This document shows positions 33,195 to 42,503 of a stretch of DNA of 64,000 nucleotides, piece by piece; position 1 is the first letter of the stretch, and every line of letters starts with the position of its first letter. The DNA comes from Cohnella xylanilytica (GTDB lineage: Bacteria; Bacillota; Bacilli; Paenibacillales; Paenibacillaceae), in the NCBI RefSeq assembly GCF_014212175.1, contig NZ_JACJVR010000038.1, positions 16,352 through 80,351 on the forward strand, read 5' to 3'. Under the pieces are notes generated by a model, which was not told the origin of the DNA, searched no databases, and worked only from the letters and a program-made list of their open reading frames with translations. A program made the position numbers and the translations under genes.

Positions 33195-34772
33195 CTTCGC
33201 GCGGTACGCGTTCGGAGTCTCTCCCGTCAGCTTCTTGAACACGGTGGAGAAATAAGACAGCGTGTCGAAGCCGGTCTCCAGCGCGATCTCGCTCACGCTC
33301 GCCTTGCTCTCGAGGAGCAGCCGTTTGGCTTCGTTGATCCGGCATTCGTTCAAATATTCCTTGATCGCGATGCCGGTCTCCGCCTTGAACACCTTGGCCA
33401 GGTAATCCGCCGTCAAGTACACGTGGGCCGCGACGTCTTCCCGGTTCAGCTCCCGCTTGTAGTTCTCGTGAATGAACCGCTTGGCTTTGTCGACGACTCC
33501 TTCGGACTTCAGCGTCTCCCGAACGGAATCGATCGTCTTGTCGGTCATCGCTTGGGCCCACTTCATGAAGTCGAATACGCTGCTCTCGGCTTGTTGCGAC
33601 AGCTGCAGGATGGCTTCGTCGGCGAACAGCCGGTGCGCCTGGATATGATTCCGAAGGAGCAGCGAATAGACGACCTGAAGGAAGTCCTCCCGGATCGAAT
33701 GCAGAGTCGCCGGATCCAGCTTGTTCTGCTCGGCCAGCCTCTCCAGCTCTTTCTTCAGCCCGTTGACGATCGGAACCTTCTCGCCCTGGACGAATAGGAG
33801 CGAGAAGCGATCCATGTCCAAGGCGTAGCGGTCCGACGTATCGTAGCGGAAGGGAACCTTCTCCAGGTGGACCTTCCCTCGGAAGATAATGTTGGAAGCA
33901 TCCAATTGCTCCAGCCGTTCTCTCGCCCGGGAGAGCCCGGCGATGGCTACCGTCTCGGCGACGTAACAGGTTGCCGTGCATTTCAAATATTGTCCGCACA
34001 GCCCGATCAGCCGTCCGCCGAGCTCCTTCAACCGCTCCGCGTCGGACGTCCCTTCCAGGATGACGGCAATGTAGAAGGCGGATTCCGTCTGATAAGGGAT
34101 GACCCGGTCGTGGTTGACCCGGTCGAATAGAACCTCGGAGCCCAAATTGGACAGCGCGTACAGCAGGATGCTGCCGTCCCAGCGTTCCTCCGCCTGGGAC
34201 CTCGGAACGCCGGCCAGGAACAGAACGTAGTCTCCGTCCGCAGACAGCGGCAGCTCCCGCTTGCGAATCTCGCTGGCGATCAGATCCGCTCGGGGCGAGA
34301 TCGCCTCCGTCAGAACGTCCCGCCAGAAATTCCGCTCCACCCACTCCTTGTTCTTGATCCACGTCAAGCCCAGCCTGCTGTATTCGTCCAGCAGCCGGTT
34401 CTGTTTAAGCGCGTCCACGGCCTTGCGCAGCGCGGCCTCCAGCTTCGTCTTGTCGATCGGCTTGACGAGGTAGGCGTCGGCGTTATACGAGATGGCCGTC
34501 GAAGCGAATTCGAAGCTCTCGTGGCAGGTGAAGAAGATGAAGCCGCCGTCATACTCCCGCTCCCGAACCCACTTGATCATGTCGAGCCCGGAGCCTCGCG
34601 GCATCTCGATGTCGCAGACGATGAGGTCCGGACGATCGGCCTCGAACAGCCGCATGGCGTCCTGAACGTTGTACGCGAACGCCGTCTCCGCGATTCCGTA
34701 ATCGTTCCAATCCACGATGCGAAGCAGCGCTTCGACCGTGGGAATGTCGTCGTCTATCAATAAGCAGCGCAT
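33177..34772 (-). CDS. YesN-type response regulator, receiver plus AraC domain
   Basis: A 531-aa regulator. The receiver has LLIDDDIP, phospho-acceptor Asp in DLIVCDIEMPRGSG (about 55) and Lys in YLVKPID. The C-terminal AraC domain starts near 430 (AKRFIHENYKRELNREDVAAHVYLTADYLAKVFKAETG) and ends GFDTLSYFSTVFKKLTGETPNAYR. GTAGGAGGA precedes the ATG. It follows its kinase by 10 bp and lies upstream of the LplABC operon that it most likely activates, since those genes have a separate start region after a terminator. Confidence 0.94.
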   Translation of the reverse strand: MRCLLIDDDIPTVEALLRIVDWNDYGIAETAFAYNVQDAMRLFEADRPDLIVCDIEMPRGSGLDMIKWVREREYDGGFIFFTCHESFEFASTAISYNADAYLVKPIDKTKLEAALRKAVDALKQNRLLDEYSRLGLTWIKNKEWVERNFWRDVLTEAISPRADLIASEIRKRELPLSADGDYVLFLAGVPRSQAEERWDGSILLYALSNLGSEVLFDRVNHDRVIPYQTESAFYIAVILEGTSDAERLKELGGRLIGLCGQYLKCTATCYVAETVAIAGLSRARERLEQLDASNIIFRGKVHLEKVPFRYDTSDRYALDMDRFSLLFVQGEKVPIVNGLKKELERLAEQNKLDPATLHSIREDFLQVVYSLLLRNHIQAHRLFADEAILQLSQQAESSVFDFMKWAQAMTDKTIDSVRETLKSEGVVDKAKRFIHENYKRELNREDVAAHVYLTADYLAKVFKAETGIAIKEYLNECRINEAKRLLLESKASVSEIALETGFDTLSYFSTVFKKLTGETPNAYRAKHKPQL

Positions 34773-34782
34773 ACGGTTCCTC

Positions 34783-36480
34783 CTACGCCGTCCGTTCGTC
34801 GGTTATCGTTGCCGGTATCCACAATTCCACCCGCGCTCCGGACGGTTCGCCGTTCGACAGCCGAACCAGGTCTTCGCGCTTGTACAAGAGATGAAGCGTT
34901 CGGCGGACGTTGGCGATTCCGATATGCGCCCCTCCCTCCGTCTCTTGAACGGACGAGAAGCTTCTCAGCCATTCGGCGTCGAAGCCTCCTCCGTTGTCCT
35001 CGATGACGATCTTGACGAAGGAAGCGCCTTCTCGAATCTCCATGCCGGCCCGAATATAGATGGAGAGCATCTCTTCATAGAACATCGCATGCTTGAAGAC
35101 GTTCTCGACGAACGTCTGAATCAGGAAGGGGGGCACGGGCGAGCGGCCGGCCTCCTCCTGGATCTCGGTCATATAGAAAATCTGATCGGGATAGCGGATC
35201 TCCTGCATGCGAATATAGTTGACCGCGTGCTTGATCTCCTCTTCGAGCGGAACGACGGCGAGTCCGGCTCTGAACATATATCGCAGGTGCTCGGACAGGT
35301 GATGGACCAGCCCGCGGATCTCTTCGTTCTTGTTCTGATAGGTCAGGCTCGTTACGGTCGAGATGGCGTTCAAGAAGAAGTGGGGACGAATCTGCATCTG
35401 CAAAAATTTGATCTCCGCGCGGCTTCGTTCGATCTGCTCCTCGTAGGACTGGATCTTCAGCTCCGTAATCTCCCGCACCATGGACTGCAAGGAGCGGTAC
35501 AGCTTCGTGAATTCCATCGAGCGGTCCGCGCCTTCGGGAATTTGCAGCTCCGGCTGCCCCTTCTCGACCTCCTTGGCCGCCTTGACCAGCTCGAGAACCG
35601 GCTTCAAGATGTCCCTGGCCAGAGAGCGGAGCACCAGCGGCACGACGACCAGCGACACCAGCGCCAGCAGGACGATCAGCCATTGGATCATCTTCAGCTT
35701 GGAGAACACGCTCTGCTTGGCGACGAGGCTCGTGATCTCGCCGAATTCGGCGATCGGCTCGGAGATCATCAGGTAGCGGCCGCGATATTCGTTCCGCAGC
35801 TCGTCCAAGGTCTCGACGGGCTTCAAGCTTGCTTGGTTCCAGGTCAGAAGGCGGCCCTCCCGGTCGCTGAGCGCGTATCCGTTCCGGTCGCCTCCTCCCC
35901 GATTCACCATGTCCAGAAGGGATTCGGCGTTCACGAGGGTGCCGAAGGTCATCCCCGAGTAGACCATATATTTGCACAAATAATGAACGCCTTGAACCGA
36001 GAGAACCGTCCACTCGTCCTCCGTCCCGTCGGAATCGGGAACCCACTTCCGCTGCTCGATGTAGTCGATCAGCGCCAGCTTCTCGTTGGAATCGATTCGG
36101 GAGCTGACCTGGGCGAGAAGCGTATCGCCGGGCAATCGAATGAAGAGGCCGTCGCTGGCGTCGTTGGCGGACATCTTCGCGGCGAGCGCCTTCTTGAGCT
36201 GGATCGACCGGAAGTACCGTCCGCTCTCGCTCAGCTGCTCGAAGTCGTTCGCCGCGTCGACATGGTTCTCGAAGACCTCGGTCAGATCCTTCGAGAAGTT
36301 GTTCAAGTAATTCCGTATGTTGGCTTGATACAGAGAGAGCGTATTGCGCGCGCCGTCCTGGGTGTTGTTCCTCACGACCTCCAGCGAGTACACGTTGCTC
36401 AGGACAAGAACGGCGAACAGAATCGCGACGATGATGGTCAATTGCATGGAGAACCGGAATACGATGCTGTTCGTACGCAT
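34783..36480 (-). CDS. YesM-type sensor histidine kinase
   Basis: Membrane sensor kinase (565 aa). Helix 1 is about 12-31, an extracellular domain of about 230 residues follows, and helix 2 (IQWLIVLLALVSLVVVPLVL) is about 265-284 with a HAMP segment behind it. The phospho-acceptor His is His367 in QIRPHFFLN. The usual Asn of that motif (QINPHF) is Arg here, but HFFLNAIST follows normally. The N-box is FVENVFKHAMF and the G-box IEDNGGGFD. GGAGAGGAGG precedes the ATG. It is encoded 10 bp before its regulator. Confidence 0.94.
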   Translation of the reverse strand: MRTNSIVFRFSMQLTIIVAILFAVLVLSNVYSLEVVRNNTQDGARNTLSLYQANIRNYLNNFSKDLTEVFENHVDAANDFEQLSESGRYFRSIQLKKALAAKMSANDASDGLFIRLPGDTLLAQVSSRIDSNEKLALIDYIEQRKWVPDSDGTEDEWTVLSVQGVHYLCKYMVYSGMTFGTLVNAESLLDMVNRGGGDRNGYALSDREGRLLTWNQASLKPVETLDELRNEYRGRYLMISEPIAEFGEITSLVAKQSVFSKLKMIQWLIVLLALVSLVVVPLVLRSLARDILKPVLELVKAAKEVEKGQPELQIPEGADRSMEFTKLYRSLQSMVREITELKIQSYEEQIERSRAEIKFLQMQIRPHFFLNAISTVTSLTYQNKNEEIRGLVHHLSEHLRYMFRAGLAVVPLEEEIKHAVNYIRMQEIRYPDQIFYMTEIQEEAGRSPVPPFLIQTFVENVFKHAMFYEEMLSIYIRAGMEIREGASFVKIVIEDNGGGFDAEWLRSFSSVQETEGGAHIGIANVRRTLHLLYKREDLVRLSNGEPSGARVELWIPATITDERTA

Positions 36481-36563
36481 GACGCCTCCTCTCCTGTCTC
36501 CCCGAATTCAGGAAGCCCCCGACCCCGATCGCGTCGATCGAAAGTCAGGGGCGTCCATCGAAG

Positions 36564-37382
36564 CTAGTCCGCGATCCGATCCGCGGGCGGCTCTCCCAAG
36601 GCCCACTTCAGGCCGTCCGCGATCGTCTCGTTCCAGAAATCCCAAGTATGGGCGCCGGCGCTCTCGCGATAAGCATGCCCGATTCTCTCCTTCTCGAGAA
36701 AATCATGAAAGCGGCGGTTCACGTCCAGCAGGAAGTCCTCGGTCCCGCAAGCCATATAGAGGCCGGGAAGCTCCTCGCCATTCTCGATCAGCCGCCTGAC
36801 GATCGCTTCCGGATCCTTGTCGCTGCCGAGCAGCCGGGTCAAATCGCCGAACACGCTCCTGTAGTAGCCGTAATCGGCGATCTCGTCCTTGAAGCCCGGC
36901 TCCATATTAGCGATTTTATACGGGATAAGGGCGGACGACAAGGCGATAATCCTGCCAAATCGGCTCGCGTACCGGAAGCCGTTCCGAATCGCTCCGTACC
37001 CGCCCATGGACAGCCCGCCGATGAACGTGTCCTCCCGGGCCGCGGAGAGCGGGAACAGCTTGCGCGTGAAGTCGACCAGCTCTTCGCCGACATACTCCCC
37101 GTACAGAGCTCCTCGATCTTCATCGTCCACGTAGAAGTGGTTCTCTCCGGAGGGCATGAACACGGCGATCCGGTACCGGTCCGCTAATTCGCGTATGCGG
37201 GAGAAGTGGAGCCAGTCCGTGTGGGTGCCGGAATAGCCGTTCAGAAGATACAAGGCCTTCAAGGGCCGAACGCTCGGATCCTCTTGATTCGGGTGCACGG
37301 GAGAATCCACCGGCAGCAGAGCGGTGAACGGAACTTCCCGGCGAAGGCAGCGCGAGAAAAAATGAATTTGCATCGTGGCCAT
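36564..37382 (-). CDS. Esterase of the CE1/esterase D type
   Basis: Alpha/beta hydrolase (272 aa). The nucleophile is Ser125 in FIGGLSMGGYGA; the Asp lies in ACGTEDFLLDVNRRF and the His in AGAHTWDFWNE. LYLLNGYSGTHTDW carries the oxyanion-hole turn. The ATG at 37382 follows GGGGAGTG; a longer frame upstream is not supported. No signal peptide is seen, so it is cytoplasmic and probably removes acetyl or acyl groups from imported sugars. It is the last gene of the kinase/phosphorylase operon, 23 bp after the phosphorylase. Confidence 0.88.
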   Translation of the reverse strand: MATMQIHFFSRCLRREVPFTALLPVDSPVHPNQEDPSVRPLKALYLLNGYSGTHTDWLHFSRIRELADRYRIAVFMPSGENHFYVDDEDRGALYGEYVGEELVDFTRKLFPLSAAREDTFIGGLSMGGYGAIRNGFRYASRFGRIIALSSALIPYKIANMEPGFKDEIADYGYYRSVFGDLTRLLGSDKDPEAIVRRLIENGEELPGLYMACGTEDFLLDVNRRFHDFLEKERIGHAYRESAGAHTWDFWNETIADGLKWALGEPPADRIAD

Positions 37383-37405
37383 CGGGCTCACTCCCCTCTC
37401 TTCGG

Positions 37406-38875
37406 TTAAAGCTCGCAGGAGATCGATTCTCCCGAATGATCGACATACTCGATGACCGTGCGATAGGATCGCAGATCGATGAACAGCTCGCAGCACTTAT
37501 CTTCCCGGCTCCAACGAAGGCGAATCTCGCTCTCGGCCGATTCCGGCACGCTGAACCGCCCGTCGAAGGCCTCGTACTCGTTCCGGAAGCGAATCAGCTT
37601 CATCAGCCTCCGGACGACCGGCTTCTCAAGGGCTTGCTCGACTTCTTCGACCGAATAATTATGCCGATTGATCTCGCGGCCTTCGCCGGTCCGCTCGACT
37701 CTCTCCAGATCGTTCGCTCCCGCCAGCAGGCCCACGTAATACACTTGCGGAATGCCCGGAACGAACAGCTGGATCGCTCTCGCCGCCACATAGGCGTCGT
37801 CGTCTTCGTTAAGCGCGCTGTAATAGGTGCAGCGAATCTGATGGACGTCGAAGCCGTCCGCCGCCTTGTGCTCGTCCGACAGGATCCGGCTCAGGTTGGC
37901 TCCCCTGCTCACGCAGAGATCGACCAGCTTCCTCGCTTCGGCGGTGTCGATAAGATCGTCCAGATCCGGCTTGACGGGAATGCCGTCGTGGCAGTCCAGC
38001 ATCGTGAATTGCTTGTGCGGGCGAACCTTCAAGTAATCGATCAAGTCCTTGTTCGACCGGTTGACAAGCGCCTCCAGCACGCGATAAGGGAGAATGAAGT
38101 CGTAGATCCAGTACCCCCGCTCGGCCAGCTTGAACTGCGTGCCGTAATGCGCGTGCACCTCCGGAAGGAGCTCGATTCCGAACGAATCGGCGAGCTGCTT
38201 GATCTCGCCTAGAAATTCGTAGATGTCCGGCTCGACGAAGAAGCAGCTCGTTCCGAGCTTCTTGATGACGTACCCGACGGCGTCGAGACGGACGATCTTC
38301 ACGTTATGCCGATGGAAATTCTCGAAGAACGCCCGCAGCAGCCGCTTGGTCAGCCCGGAGCGAATGTCCAGGTCGATCTGCTCCGAAGGATCGGTCTTCC
38401 CGAACGTCGTCCACACCTTCGCTTCTTCGCCGTTCTCGCCGACCCGGTAGACGGAATACGGCAGCGGACGCCGCAGGAACATCTTGTCGATGTCCGCCTG
38501 CACGGGCACGCCGTCCTCCCATAGTTTATCGAGCGGAATGAACAGATCGGCGTATTCCGACTCGCGCCCCTTCGCGAGGAAGTCCTGGAAGTAAGGCGAC
38601 TGTCTGGAGATATGATTCACCATCAGGTCGACCAGGACGTCGAACTTCTCTCCGATCTCGCGGATATCGTCCCACGTTCCGAAGCTCGGATCGATGTCCA
38701 GATACGTCAGCGGCGCGAAGCCCCGATCACCCGAGGAAGGGAACGGGGGAAGAATGTGGACCCCTCCCGGGAACAGATCGGCGAGATGCTTGCGAAGCAG
38801 CTCGTTAAGCGCGCGCAGATCTCCTCCCAGCGAGTCCGGGTAAGTGATGAGTTGAACTTGATTGCGTACCGGCAC
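37406..38875 (-). CDS. GH13_18 sucrose (or sucrose-6F-phosphate) phosphorylase
   Basis: Cytoplasmic glucosyl phosphorylase (489 aa) that splits sucrose or a related glucoside with phosphate, giving glucose 1-phosphate. GTG start after GGAGG. Conserved parts are ILPPFPSSGDRGFAP, the nucleophile Asp198 in VRLDAVGY, the acid/base Glu239 in LLPEVH and the third acidic residue in LDCHDGI (about 297). Loop residues Arg135/Arg136 and His345 (GFDVHQIRCTYYSAL) sit where, as I recall, enzymes specific for sucrose 6F-phosphate hold the phosphate, so either substrate is possible. The PfkB kinase 12 bp upstream fits the plain sucrose route by phosphorylating the released fructose. Confidence 0.88.
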   Translation of the reverse strand: MPVRNQVQLITYPDSLGGDLRALNELLRKHLADLFPGGVHILPPFPSSGDRGFAPLTYLDIDPSFGTWDDIREIGEKFDVLVDLMVNHISRQSPYFQDFLAKGRESEYADLFIPLDKLWEDGVPVQADIDKMFLRRPLPYSVYRVGENGEEAKVWTTFGKTDPSEQIDLDIRSGLTKRLLRAFFENFHRHNVKIVRLDAVGYVIKKLGTSCFFVEPDIYEFLGEIKQLADSFGIELLPEVHAHYGTQFKLAERGYWIYDFILPYRVLEALVNRSNKDLIDYLKVRPHKQFTMLDCHDGIPVKPDLDDLIDTAEARKLVDLCVSRGANLSRILSDEHKAADGFDVHQIRCTYYSALNEDDDAYVAARAIQLFVPGIPQVYYVGLLAGANDLERVERTGEGREINRHNYSVEEVEQALEKPVVRRLMKLIRFRNEYEAFDGRFSVPESAESEIRLRWSREDKCCELFIDLRSYRTVIEYVDHSGESISCEL

Positions 38876-38887
38876 GGTCGACGCCTC

Positions 38888-39841
38888 CTATAAGCGATAT
38901 TGGCTCTTGATGTCTTCAAGCCTCGGCAGATCGACGACGGCCCCGGTATACTTCAGCTTATAGGCGCTGACGGCGAAGCCGAGCCGCAGGGCTTCTTCGA
39001 GCGGATACCCCTTGATCGACGCCGCGTAGAAGCCGGACCAGAAGGCGTCGCCCGCCCCCGTCGTGTCCGCGACCTCGGAAGCCATCGTCGCGTACTCTCT
39101 CGTCTCCTTCCCGTTCGAGACGAGGGCGCCGTCCTTGCCGAGCGTCAGAATGACCAGCTTGGCCCCGAGCTCCAGGAATTTCTCCAACTGGTTGGCCGGC
39201 GTATCCGGGCCGAACAATCGCTCCGCGTCGTCCTCCGAAGGCTTGACGATGTCCGCCTTGGAGAGGATGGACTTGACGTACGAGACGCCGTCCTCTCCCG
39301 CTTGCCAGATCATCCGGTGGTAGTTCGGATCGAAGCCGATCCGCACCCCGTGGGCCGCAGCCGCATCGATCGCGCGTTCGATCGTTCGGCGGGACGGAAG
39401 CCTCGAGATCGGCCAGCAGGAGAAATGGACGAGCTTCGAGTGAAGCAGGGCCTCCTCCAGCTGCGGAGTATAAGCGAGCCGATAATCCGCTCCCCGGTAG
39501 AAGATCGGGATCGGGGTCGCCCGGCTCTTGGTCACGACGACGAGGCTCGTCGATTCCTCGGCCCGCTGAATGAAGTGCGTATTCACGTCCTCTTGGCGGA
39601 GACGTTCCAGCAAAAATTCGCCGAAGCCGTCGTTCCCGACGCAGGCGGCGATCTGGGAGCGGATGCCCAGCTTCTGCGCGTTGATCGCGATATTGGAAGG
39701 AGATCCGCCCGGATATTTCGTATATCCGCTCGACAGGAACGTATCGTCGTACTCGTCGGAGATCATGTCGACGAGCAGCTCGCCGACCGCGAACAGGTCG
39801 TTCGGCCTCTCCTCGAAATGCAGCTTTTCACGGAAATCCAT
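38888..39841 (-). CDS. PfkB-family carbohydrate kinase (fructokinase-like)
   Basis: Ribokinase-fold sugar kinase (317 aa). The substrate side shows YPGGSPSNIAINAQKLG (about 43-59); the ATP/anion-hole motif DTTGAGDAFWSGF carries the catalytic Asp265. GGGGGA lies 10 bases before the ATG. It is first in an operon with a sucrose-type phosphorylase and an esterase, so fructose is the likely substrate, giving fructose 6-phosphate. The 78-bp leader region contains a candidate regulator site. Confidence 0.9.
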   Translation of the reverse strand: MDFREKLHFEERPNDLFAVGELLVDMISDEYDDTFLSSGYTKYPGGSPSNIAINAQKLGIRSQIAACVGNDGFGEFLLERLRQEDVNTHFIQRAEESTSLVVVTKSRATPIPIFYRGADYRLAYTPQLEEALLHSKLVHFSCWPISRLPSRRTIERAIDAAAAHGVRIGFDPNYHRMIWQAGEDGVSYVKSILSKADIVKPSEDDAERLFGPDTPANQLEKFLELGAKLVILTLGKDGALVSNGKETREYATMASEVADTTGAGDAFWSGFYAASIKGYPLEEALRLGFAVSAYKLKYTGAVVDLPRLEDIKSQYRL

Positions 39842-39918
39842 TGCAGTCGTCCCCCGGTTCTAATGGAATGCCTCATGGAAGGATGCACTCAGTTTAGCTC
39901 GGCCGGGTCGAGATTCTC

Positions 39919-39946
39919 TTCTAAAAATAAGGCGAGAATTTTCAAA
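39919..39946. promoter_or_regulatory. Candidate regulator site upstream of the kinase operon
   Basis: A 28-bp element with half-sites TTCTAAAAAT and ATTTTCAAA, imperfect inverted repeats of each other, 78 bp before the kinase start. It is related to the site at 33043-33070. The 366-bp gap 39842-40207 otherwise holds only the hairpin at 40125-40174 and no gene. Confidence 0.35.
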
Positions 39947-40124
39947 TATAAGGGGAATCTAGTCCGCGCGGAACGAACCCTTGGGGGTTAACGGCCGTGG
40001 CGTCCGTTAGAATGGCGGCTTGCAGGTTTGCGTCCGATCGCGCCCCTTGCATGAATGTTGTAAGATTGGGATCGAAGGTGAGAAAATAAGATGGATGGCG
40101 CATGAGATTATCGTCATTATGAAA

Positions 40125-40174
40125 CACCCCCTATACTTTCATTACCAATTGAGTAATGGAAAGTATAGGGGGTG
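40125..40174 (-). terminator. Very long hairpin downstream of the GH2 gene
   Basis: CACCCCCTATACTTTCATTAC (40125-40145) pairs with 40153-40174 over 21 bp with one bulged base and a 7-base loop. It lies 33 bp past the GH2 stop. The T-run after the stem is poor on both strands (minus: GTTTCAT), so it may be an atypical terminator or an RNA-stabilising 3' structure. Confidence 0.5.
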
Positions 40175-40207
40175 CGTTCTCGCGATTATTTATCGGACAC
40201 AAATGCG

Positions 40208-42502
40208 TTACAGTTTCTTTTTAATCACGTTCAGCTCTTTGTTGATCGCAATCAACAATTCCGGGGGAATATTGAAAAAGGCCAGTTGCGTCATCTTCTC
40301 GATCGACATGACGCTCTTCGTCACCTCGAAGAAGGGATTGTTCGTCATATCTCCGAAATATTTCAAGAACACTCCCCTTGCTTCTTCATGGCGATAGAGC
40401 TCTTCGATCGTATCGAACGTCGAATAGTAGCCTTCCTTCAATTCAATGCTTTCCGTGTTCGATAAATCGAACTTCTCGAACCAATTTACGACGTGCTTGG
40501 CCTCTTCCTTTTTCACATGGACATAGCTCGGGTCGATGTCCGACACGCGGCGAAGCTGAATTTCATCCGCGTGAATCCCGCCGCGCTCATCCATGCCCTC
40601 GACCCGTAACCGGTTTTCCCCATACGATAACGAGACATCCTTTACGATTTTCATCGGGTCGTCGTTTTGAATTTCGGTAAGGAGTACTCCATTGAGATAA
40701 ACCCGGATTCGGCGCAAATTAGACAGAATCGCGATGTCGTTCCGTTCCTGATGCCGATTCGCAAACCGGCGGCCCGCCACATGAACGAAAGGCTCCTTCG
40801 ACCAGTAAGCCTTGTAAAGATAGAAGGCATCCTTCTTCAAGGCGCGGTCGATCGTCACAAGCCCCTTCAGGTTTTTGCCGGTCTCGCCCCCCTCCCGTCG
40901 GTTCGCGCTGCCGAAGTCGAACATGTTCCAGACGTACCCGCCCTGCACGAACGGTCTCGAGCGTATCGCTTCGATGGCGTTGCGATGGAACAGAAGCTGG
41001 TATTCCTCGGTGTAATCCTGAACCTGAGGCGTGTAAGAATGATAGTTCGGATTGGTATCCACGCCGTATTCGGACAGAATAAGCGGAACATCCGGCTGAG
41101 CGCGGTGAAACGAATCGAAGCGATCGTACAAATCCTTGATCTCTCCGTAGTACCAACCGTAATACAAATTGTAGCCGACAAGGTCGGTATAACGATTGAT
41201 AATGCTGTCATCCTCGACGCCGTTAATATTCGCCTGCGCGGTCATCCGGTTCGGATCCAGCTCTTTCGCGAGCCGTACCAGCTTCTGTATGGAGCGATGG
41301 GTATGCTCATTTTCCACCGCGATCGTTATCTCGTTCTGGACGCCCCAACAATAGATCGAGCAATGATTGTAGGCTTGCTTGACGAGCCTCTCCAATTGCT
41401 CTTCCGCATTGCGGTTCTCGGGGTCTTGGGCGGAAGGAATGCTGATGAAGGGAATCTCGGCCCATACCAGCAATCCGTAACGGTCGCACAGGCTGTAGAA
41501 GTAATCGTCGTGCTGGTAATGAGCCAACCGAAGACTGTTCGCTCCGACTTCCCGGATCAAGGACATATCCAGGTCCATATGCTCTCTTGTTATGGCGTTG
41601 CCCGCGCCGCCGAAGTCCTGGTGCCGGCATACGCCGTTCAACTTGATCGGCTTGCCGTTCAAGAGCAATCCGCGATCCGTCGTGGCTTCGATCGTTCGAA
41701 AGCCGACCGGGATATTCCGCGAATCCCGAATTTGCCCCCCGACGATGACTTCTATCGATGCCGAATAAAGATAAGGCCGTTCTACGCCTTCCCAAAGAAT
41801 CGGATCCGAAATTTCGCATCGCATGGCAAATTTCGTTTGAGCTTCAAGCGTCAGTTGCGCGACGTTCTCCAGTACGGTCGTTCCGTCTTGATCCTGAAGC
41901 CGAACTCTGACTTCTCCGCTTTCCGTCGTGGCGGACTCGTTCGCGACTTGGCCTTCGACCCGCAATTCGAAGGTCTGGCCGTTCGATTTCTTCGGGGTCA
42001 AATAAACGCCGTCCCGCCCGTTGTCCATCATCTCGAAATGGATATCGTCCATGTAAAGAAGCTTGACTTCCCGATACAGGCCGCCATAGAAAGTAAAGTC
42101 GGCCATCAGAGGGAATACCTCGTTATGATGGCTGTTGTCGACCTGAATCGCGATGAGGTTGTCCCCTTCCTTCAGGAACGGGGTCAACGGTACGCGAAAC
42201 ATCGCATAACCGCAGCGGCTCTCTCCGGCCAAGCGGCCATTGACATACACATGCCCGATATTCCCGGCCGCTCCGACCTCCAGATAGATGCGCTTGGTTA
42301 AGTCCTCCGCCGAGATGTTCAATCCTTTCTGATACCAACAAGCTCCGCGATAGTAGGAATCCGCGCCCCCTTGGCCGTCGGTTCGATTCCAGGTGTGAGG
42401 GAGCGAGACGAGCTCCCCCTCCGGAATCGGCTGGAACCTATAAGTCGAATCGTCCGTAGCGGCGAACGTCCAATGATCGTTGAATGCCATCGCATGAGTC
42501 AT
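40208..42502 (-). CDS. GH2 glycoside hydrolase (beta-galactosidase/beta-glucuronidase family)
   Basis: Cytoplasmic exo-glycosidase (764 aa). The sugar-binding jelly-roll domain (about 1-160) ends in FYGGLYREVKLLY; an immunoglobulin-like domain follows, then the barrel from LNGKPIKLNGVCRHQD (about 282). The acid/base is Glu391 in WGVQNE and the nucleophile Glu478 in LILSEYG. The C-terminal 100 residues form a predicted helical appendage (SIELKEGYYSTFDTIEELYRHEEARGVFLKYFGDMTNN) seen in some GH2 enzymes. It starts 1 bp after the GH3 stop, so the two are co-translated. The galactosidase, mannosidase or glucuronidase choice is open. Confidence 0.93.
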   Translation of the reverse strand: MTHAMAFNDHWTFAATDDSTYRFQPIPEGELVSLPHTWNRTDGQGGADSYYRGACWYQKGLNISAEDLTKRIYLEVGAAGNIGHVYVNGRLAGESRCGYAMFRVPLTPFLKEGDNLIAIQVDNSHHNEVFPLMADFTFYGGLYREVKLLYMDDIHFEMMDNGRDGVYLTPKKSNGQTFELRVEGQVANESATTESGEVRVRLQDQDGTTVLENVAQLTLEAQTKFAMRCEISDPILWEGVERPYLYSASIEVIVGGQIRDSRNIPVGFRTIEATTDRGLLLNGKPIKLNGVCRHQDFGGAGNAITREHMDLDMSLIREVGANSLRLAHYQHDDYFYSLCDRYGLLVWAEIPFISIPSAQDPENRNAEEQLERLVKQAYNHCSIYCWGVQNEITIAVENEHTHRSIQKLVRLAKELDPNRMTAQANINGVEDDSIINRYTDLVGYNLYYGWYYGEIKDLYDRFDSFHRAQPDVPLILSEYGVDTNPNYHSYTPQVQDYTEEYQLLFHRNAIEAIRSRPFVQGGYVWNMFDFGSANRREGGETGKNLKGLVTIDRALKKDAFYLYKAYWSKEPFVHVAGRRFANRHQERNDIAILSNLRRIRVYLNGVLLTEIQNDDPMKIVKDVSLSYGENRLRVEGMDERGGIHADEIQLRRVSDIDPSYVHVKKEEAKHVVNWFEKFDLSNTESIELKEGYYSTFDTIEELYRHEEARGVFLKYFGDMTNNPFFEVTKSVMSIEKMTQLAFFNIPPELLIAINKELNVIKKKL

Positions 42503-42503
42503 C

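Noticed and set aside
34717..36567. 616-codon plus-strand reading frame
   Set aside because: It lies opposite a clear YesM-type kinase with a ribosome binding site and all motifs. Long antisense frames are expected in GC-rich DNA.
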